This document shows positions 60,264 to 64,000 of a stretch of DNA of 64,000 nt, piece after piece. The position numbers and the translations under genes were made by a program. Origin of the DNA: Erysipelotrichaceae bacterium (GTDB lineage Bacteria; Bacillota_I; Bacilli_A; Erysipelotrichales; Coprobacillaceae); the NCBI GenBank assembly GCA_018365815.1, contig JAGZJH010000001.1, positions 62,001-126,000 of the forward strand, written 5' to 3'. Numbering within the stretch: the first letter of the stretch is position 1; each line of letters begins with the position of its first letter. Below the pieces are notes generated by a model that was given only the letters and a program-made list of their open reading frames with translations, did not search any database and was not told where the DNA came from.

Positions 60264-60572
60264 CTATAATTTAACCTTCAAAGTTGTACCATCTGGTCCA
60301 GGAGTAGTATTTAAATATTCTACTAACTCTTCTTTAACCTGTTTATTAGTTGGTGCACATTTTGATAATTGTACAACTTCACCATTGATAATAGCAGCAG
60401 CAAACCCAGCACAACCCGGATAACCGCAACCACCACAATTTGCACCGGCTAATTTAGATAATACATAGTCTTCTCTTGGATCTACTTCAACTTTTAAGAA
60501 TTTATCTGCAACCCCTAAAACAGTTCCTAAAATAGCTCCAATGATTGCTAATACTAAAATTGCTTCAATCAT
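60264..60572 (-). CDS. rnfB: Short RnfB: membrane helix and one Fe-S domain
   Basis: 102 aa. The N-terminal helix (AILVLAIIGAILGTVLGVAD) and the Fes domain GANCGGCGYPGCAGFAAAII with a last Cys in SKCAPTN match RnfB residues 1-90. The 2x[4Fe-4S] ferredoxin domains and later repeats of usual RnfB (about 180-330 aa) are absent. A terminator follows at once, so this is a short form and not a cut one. Its ATG overlaps the stop of the 57-aa gene. Confidence 0.88.
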   Translation of the reverse strand: MIEAILVLAIIGAILGTVLGVADKFLKVEVDPREDYVLSKLAGANCGGCGYPGCAGFAAAIINGEVVQLSKCAPTNKQVKEELVEYLNTTPGPDGTTLKVKL

Positions 60573-60742
60573 TTTACTTCCTCCTCATGGTGTACTGGAT
60601 TGTGTGTACAATCAACTAATTTGCATCCATCACAATCCACAGTTAAATTTTCGCATCCTTTTGGTTTAGGTGTTTTTTTATTGGCTAAATATAAACCAAT
60701 GTACAAAAATACTAAAACTGCAAGCCAAATAATTGCTGTCAT
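60569..60742 (-). CDS. 57-aa Cys-rich membrane protein between rnfA and rnfB
   Basis: Below the size of most gene calls but well placed: its start follows rnfA by 1 nt and its end overlaps the rnfB start (ATGA). It has one membrane helix (TAIIWLAVLVFLYIGLYL) and a basic link, then four Cys in CENLTVDCDGCKLVDC. The Cys spacing could bind a cluster or metal. It resembles the small FeoB-associated type Cys-rich membrane proteins only in layout. It may replace a part missing from RnfB. Confidence 0.8.
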   Translation of the reverse strand: MTAIIWLAVLVFLYIGLYLANKKTPKPKGCENLTVDCDGCKLVDCTHNPVHHEEEVK

Positions 60743-60743
60743 A

Positions 60744-61316
60744 TTAAACTAATCCTGCTAATCCCGCAAAGGCACAAGCCATGATTGAGGCAGTAATTAA
60801 AGCAATTGGAACACCTTTAAATCCTTCAGGTGTGTTTGCAATTTCTAATCTTTCTCTAATTGTCGCAAAGATATAAATAACTAAAGTGAACCCTAAAGAA
60901 ACTGCTAAAGAAGCCACAATTGTTTCTACAAAGTTATACCCTGCAGAAATGTTGTCTAAAGCTGTTCCTAAAACTGCACAGTTAGTTGTAATCAAAGGTA
61001 AATATACCCCTAATGTTTTATATAATGCTGGTGTTGTTTTTTTCATAAACATTTCAACAAATTGTACTAAAGAAGCAATTACTAAAATGAAAGTAATTAA
61101 ATCCATGTACTGAATTTTTGCTGGAACTAAAACAACTGTATATAATAAATACGAAATCATAGAGGCAATTACAATAACAAATGTAACAGCAGCCCCCATA
61201 CTTAATGCACTATTAGATTTTTTAGAAACCCCTAATAATGGACATACTGCTAAGAATTTTGATAATACAACGTTATTAATTAAAGATAACGAAATAAACA
61301 ACGTAAATAATTCCAT
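60744..61316 (-). CDS. rnfA: Rnf complex subunit RnfA
   Basis: 190 aa, six membrane helices; family marks VLSKFLAVCPLLGVSKKSNS, NCAVLGTALDNI and VSLGFTLVIYIFATIRERLE. RnfA and RnfE form the membrane core with a shared iron-sulfur site. It lies 3 nt after rnfE. Confidence 0.96.
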   Translation of the reverse strand: MELFTLFISLSLINNVVLSKFLAVCPLLGVSKKSNSALSMGAAVTFVIVIASMISYLLYTVVLVPAKIQYMDLITFILVIASLVQFVEMFMKKTTPALYKTLGVYLPLITTNCAVLGTALDNISAGYNFVETIVASLAVSLGFTLVIYIFATIRERLEIANTPEGFKGVPIALITASIMACAFAGLAGLV

Positions 61317-61319
61317 ATG

Positions 61320-61970
61320 TTATTTCACCTCCGCTTTTTTAGCTTTTTTTGCTTTTGCTAAAGATATAGAATTAATAACCCCGATAATTGTTCCTAAAGT
61401 TAAGAACGCTCCGGCTGGTTGAGTAAGAATTGAAACAGCATAATCAGCAAATAATTTAATTTCAAAAATAATTTGTGTAGAATCAAATGGATTCAATAAA
61501 GAAATCACACCTGTTCCTAATAATTGTCTAAAGAAAGAAACTAATAAAATCGCTAAAGTGTATCCAAGTCCCATACCTAAAGCATCAATTAAAGAATCTA
61601 AAACGCTATTTTTACTTGCAAAAGATTCTGCTCTTCCTAAAATGATACAGTTAACTACAATTAAAGGAATAAATACCCCTAATGAGTTATATAAAGAAAT
61701 CATATATGCATTCATTAATAATTGAACACATTTAACTAATGTTGCAATAATTACAATATATACTGGAATACGAATTTCTGTTGGAATTACTTTTCTAAGT
61801 AATGAGATAATCACATTTGATAAGATTAATACACATGTAACCGCTAATCCCATTCCAATTGCATTTGTTAATGAAGTTGTGATTGCTAAAGCCGAACACA
61901 TTCCAAGTAACAATACGAAAATTGGATTTTCAACAGTAATACCGTTTTTGAAAATTTGACTTTTTTTCAT
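61320..61970 (-). CDS. rnfE: Rnf complex subunit RnfE
   Basis: 216 aa, six membrane helices; marks FKNGITVENPIFVLLLGMCS, NCIILGRAESFASKNSVLDS and GMGLGYTLAILLVSFFRQLL. It pairs with RnfA. A Lys/Ala-rich tail (LAKAKKAKKAEVK) ends the protein. Confidence 0.96.
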   Translation of the reverse strand: MKKSQIFKNGITVENPIFVLLLGMCSALAITTSLTNAIGMGLAVTCVLILSNVIISLLRKVIPTEIRIPVYIVIIATLVKCVQLLMNAYMISLYNSLGVFIPLIVVNCIILGRAESFASKNSVLDSLIDALGMGLGYTLAILLVSFFRQLLGTGVISLLNPFDSTQIIFEIKLFADYAVSILTQPAGAFLTLGTIIGVINSISLAKAKKAKKAEVK

Positions 61971-61985
61971 ATGCTTACCTCCTTA

Positions 61986-62477
61986 CTATTCATTAAATAA
62001 TTCTGCTGCTTCACTAAATCCATCTACCACAACGCTAGATGTAATAGTTGCCCCAGTAATAGTGTCAATACCACTATCAACACTTGCTGATAAAACGCTC
62101 TTTTTAAATTCGTCTTCGCCTACTTTTGATCCAAATCCTTGAGTTTCTTGTGAAATATCAATGGCATCATACCCCACTACTTTACCTTGATCATTAAATC
62201 CAACGATAACAACAACATCGCCACCATAACCTTTACCTACAATTTTATAGGCTTTTCCACCAGTAGAGGCAGTGTATTCAGTTGTTACATAATCTCCTGA
62301 TACTTCTTTTACAGTAAAACTAGCACCCGGAAACATTTCTTCTAAATATCCTTTTTCAGCTGCCAAACTTTGTTCTTCGATAATCGGGGCAGTCTTGCTA
62401 TTTACAAATGAAAGACATAACCCAGAAAGTCCACTAATTGCAGCTAAGAAAACTGCTAATTTAATAATTTTTCCCAT
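61986..62477 (-). CDS. rnfG: Rnf complex subunit RnfG (covalent FMN)
   Basis: 163 aa: one N-terminal membrane helix, then an FMN_bind domain with the attachment site DTITGATITSSVVVDGF near 140, Thr of TGAT. ApbE at 56104 would load it. It is shorter than the usual 180-210 aa. It carries electrons on the outer face to RnfD. Confidence 0.95.
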   Translation of the reverse strand: MGKIIKLAVFLAAISGLSGLCLSFVNSKTAPIIEEQSLAAEKGYLEEMFPGASFTVKEVSGDYVTTEYTASTGGKAYKIVGKGYGGDVVVIVGFNDQGKVVGYDAIDISQETQGFGSKVGEDEFKKSVLSASVDSGIDTITGATITSSVVVDGFSEAAELFNE

Positions 62478-62489
62478 TGTCTTGTCCTC

Positions 62490-64000
62490 CTATTTACTTG
62501 CTGCTATTGCTTTTCTAATAGCTTTTACGATACCATTTGTAGTCATTGTTGCCCCAGTTTTTGTATCTACACCATTAATATCTTCAAACTTAAATTCTTG
62601 AGATAAGTATTTATCGTAGAATGCTTTACCACTTGCAGACATCATTGAAGTTCCTTCAATTAATTCTTTTCCGTAGTATTCAGTTTCACCATCATAGGAT
62701 ATAAATTCAATTCCTTTAACAGTGCTTGTTGATTTATCAACAGTGATTTTCATTGTCATTGGTTGATCTGCTTTATATCCTTGTTCAACAATTGTATAAG
62801 TACATAAATTACCATTTACTTCACGTTCCATTTGTGACATAACAATAGCACCTTTAATTGCATTGACAATTCCTTTAGTAGTCATTGTTGCTCCGGTTTT
62901 TGTATCTACACCATCAATGTCTTCAAATTTGAATGATTGAGTTAAATATTGATCATAGAATGCTTTTGCACCAGTAGGCATAGAATTTGATCCTTCGATT
63001 AAATCTTTACCATAGTATTCAGTTTCACCTTCATATGAAACAAATTCAATACTTGTAATCATTTCATTTGCCTTATCTACCATGACTTTAATTTGCATTG
63101 GTTTATCAGCCTTAAATCCAGTAGTTTCCATAATATAACCACCATTAATTTCTTCAACAACTTTCCAATTAAAGGCATTGGCTTCTTCTTCAGCTTTTTT
63201 CTTTTCAGCTTCTTCTTTTTTCTTTAATGCTAATTCTTCTTTAGCTTTTGCTTCAGCGATGTCATTTTGGATACTTTCACTTGCACCAAAAATTGTTCCA
63301 CTTGCAATAACTAAACAAACAACAATAGAAATCCATTGTTTTACTTGATTTTTATTAGTACGTCCCACTGTCATGTTATCAATAAATGGCACAAACATAT
63401 TCATAAATAAGATTGCAAATAAAACCCCTTCAGGATAGTTTCCTTTAAAACGGATTAACATTGTCATAAATCCTAAACAAATCCCAAAGATAATTTTACC
63501 TAATGGACTTGTTGGTGAAGTCACTGGATCAGTAGCCATAAATACAGCCCCAAAAGCAATACCACCGATAGCTAAATGTGTTAAAACCGCATTAATTGGA
63601 TTAATTCCACTAACTGTAGCATTAACAACTACTAAAATCGCAGCAGTTCCTAAATAAGCTACTGGAATACGCCAGTCTAATACTTTTCTGATTGCAAGGA
63701 TTACACCAATCACTAAAATCGCAATTGTGCATCCTTCACCAAGAGCTGACATATAATTACCAGTGAATAAATCAGTTAAACTATAATCAATTGAACCAAT
63801 CCAGTTCACTGCTTTAAAAGCAGTTGCTGGAGTAGCAGTTGAAACTAAATCTGTTGTGGCCCCTGGTAAATAAGTCACTAACTTTGAACCAAATGATAAG
63901 TGAACAACAACACGTCCAACTAAAGCAGGGTTGAAAATGTTACTTCCAAATCCCCCATAAATTGCTTTACCAAATAAAATTGAAATAAACGCACCTACTC
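62490..64000 (-). CDS. rnfD: RnfD fused to two FMN-binding domains (5' end outside window)
   Basis: The frame is open to the right edge. RnfD marks are GSNIFNPALVGRVVVHL and DLVSTATPATAF, the covalent FMN site, then helices to FVPFIDNMTVGRTN. Normal RnfD ends there. Here a charged coil (about 30 residues of Lys/Glu/Ala) leads to two FMN_bind domains, each with DGVDTKTGATMTT. Their segments SYEGETEYYGKDLIEG and SYDGETEYYGKELIEG are nearly alike, so one arose by duplication. With its own site and RnfG, the operon encodes four flavin sites. rnfC should lie further right. Confidence 0.93.
   Translation of the reverse strand, partial: VGAFISILFGKAIYGGFGSNIFNPALVGRVVVHLSFGSKLVTYLPGATTDLVSTATPATAFKAVNWIGSIDYSLTDLFTGNYMSALGEGCTIAILVIGVILAIRKVLDWRIPVAYLGTAAILVVVNATVSGINPINAVLTHLAIGGIAFGAVFMATDPVTSPTSPLGKIIFGICLGFMTMLIRFKGNYPEGVLFAILFMNMFVPFIDNMTVGRTNKNQVKQWISIVVCLVIASGTIFGASESIQNDIAEAKAKEELALKKKEEAEKKKAEEEANAFNWKVVEEINGGYIMETTGFKADKPMQIKVMVDKANEMITSIEFVSYEGETEYYGKDLIEGSNSMPTGAKAFYDQYLTQSFKFEDIDGVDTKTGATMTTKGIVNAIKGAIVMSQMEREVNGNLCTYTIVEQGYKADQPMTMKITVDKSTSTVKGIEFISYDGETEYYGKELIEGTSMMSASGKAFYDKYLSQEFKFEDINGVDTKTGATMTTNGIVKAIRKAIAASK

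Noticed and set aside
60264..60572. rnfB as a pseudogene by truncation
   Set aside because: The domain ends cleanly, a terminator follows, and no remnant of the ferredoxin domains is found in any frame downstream.

Overview
The window is AT-rich, uses TAA, TAG and TGA as stops, and carries strong Bacillota signatures: a dacF-spoIIAA-spoIIAB-sigF sporulation operon, the dnaB/dnaI helicase-loading pair, a thiM-type TPP riboswitch operon, 6-phospho-beta-glucosidase, MupG and an Rnf complex. This combination suggests a spore-forming gut anaerobe of the Erysipelotrichia type (Thomasclavelia/Coprobacillus-like). The genus is inferred from gene content, not shown by a marker gene.

Region 1 (1 to about 14950) is the right part of a temperate siphophage-like prophage whose left end lies outside the window. 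Read leftwards, the lytic strand carries a cro-like gene, early genes (RHH protein, antirepressor, HTH), a replisome organizer with built-in iteron-like repeats, a DnaC-type loader, a broken DNA methyltransferase, small hypotheticals, an ArpU/RinA-type late regulator, a second small tyrosine recombinase, a cold-shock protein, HNH, a candidate cos region and the terminases. The rightward lysogeny arm carries a CI/S24 repressor, a membrane protein, small peptides, an RHH protein and the integrase. A repressor/cro switch with four operators is legible. Up to three leftward small RNAs lie in the lysogeny arm, and one has 13 nt of perfect complementarity to the ribosome-binding region of the integrase. 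The prophage ends inside a C39-peptidase gene, cutting it just after the expected catalytic His region.

Region 2 (15 to 18.7 kb) holds a PAP2 phosphatase, a DUF5662-like protein, tRNA-Leu(CAA) with promoter and terminator, and a decayed group II intron inserted 2 nt behind a terminator. Region 3 (18.7 to 27.6 kb) has an unusual PEPCK/HPr-kinase-like ATPase, signal peptidase I, the spoIIA operon, a dead serine hydrolase, MupG and a dead NUDIX gene.

Region 4 (27.6 to 43.5 kb) contains a 1406-aa double 2-hydroxyacyl-CoA dehydratase activase-like protein with a MarR regulator, a TPP-controlled thiamin salvage operon (thiM-thiE-HAD-thiD plus a deformylase-like protein), a GH1 enzyme, a small flavin electron-transfer-like cluster (FMN-binding lipoprotein plus Gx transporter), DJ-1 protein, a serine hydrolase and a frameshifted Na/Pi cotransporter.

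Region 5 (43.5 to 55.4 kb) is core: pyk, pfkA, dnaI, dnaB, coaE, mutM, polA, dnaE. Region 6 (55.4 to 64 kb) holds a TSCPD protein, the flavin transferase ApbE, a decayed GH31 gene, a lipoprotein built from a tandem duplication, and an Rnf operon. In that operon RnfD is fused to two extra FMN-binding domains, RnfB is reduced to its N-terminal part, and a 57-aa Cys-rich membrane protein lies between rnfA and rnfB. ApbE, the FMN_bind proteins and Rnf together point to a flavin-rich redox module at the membrane.
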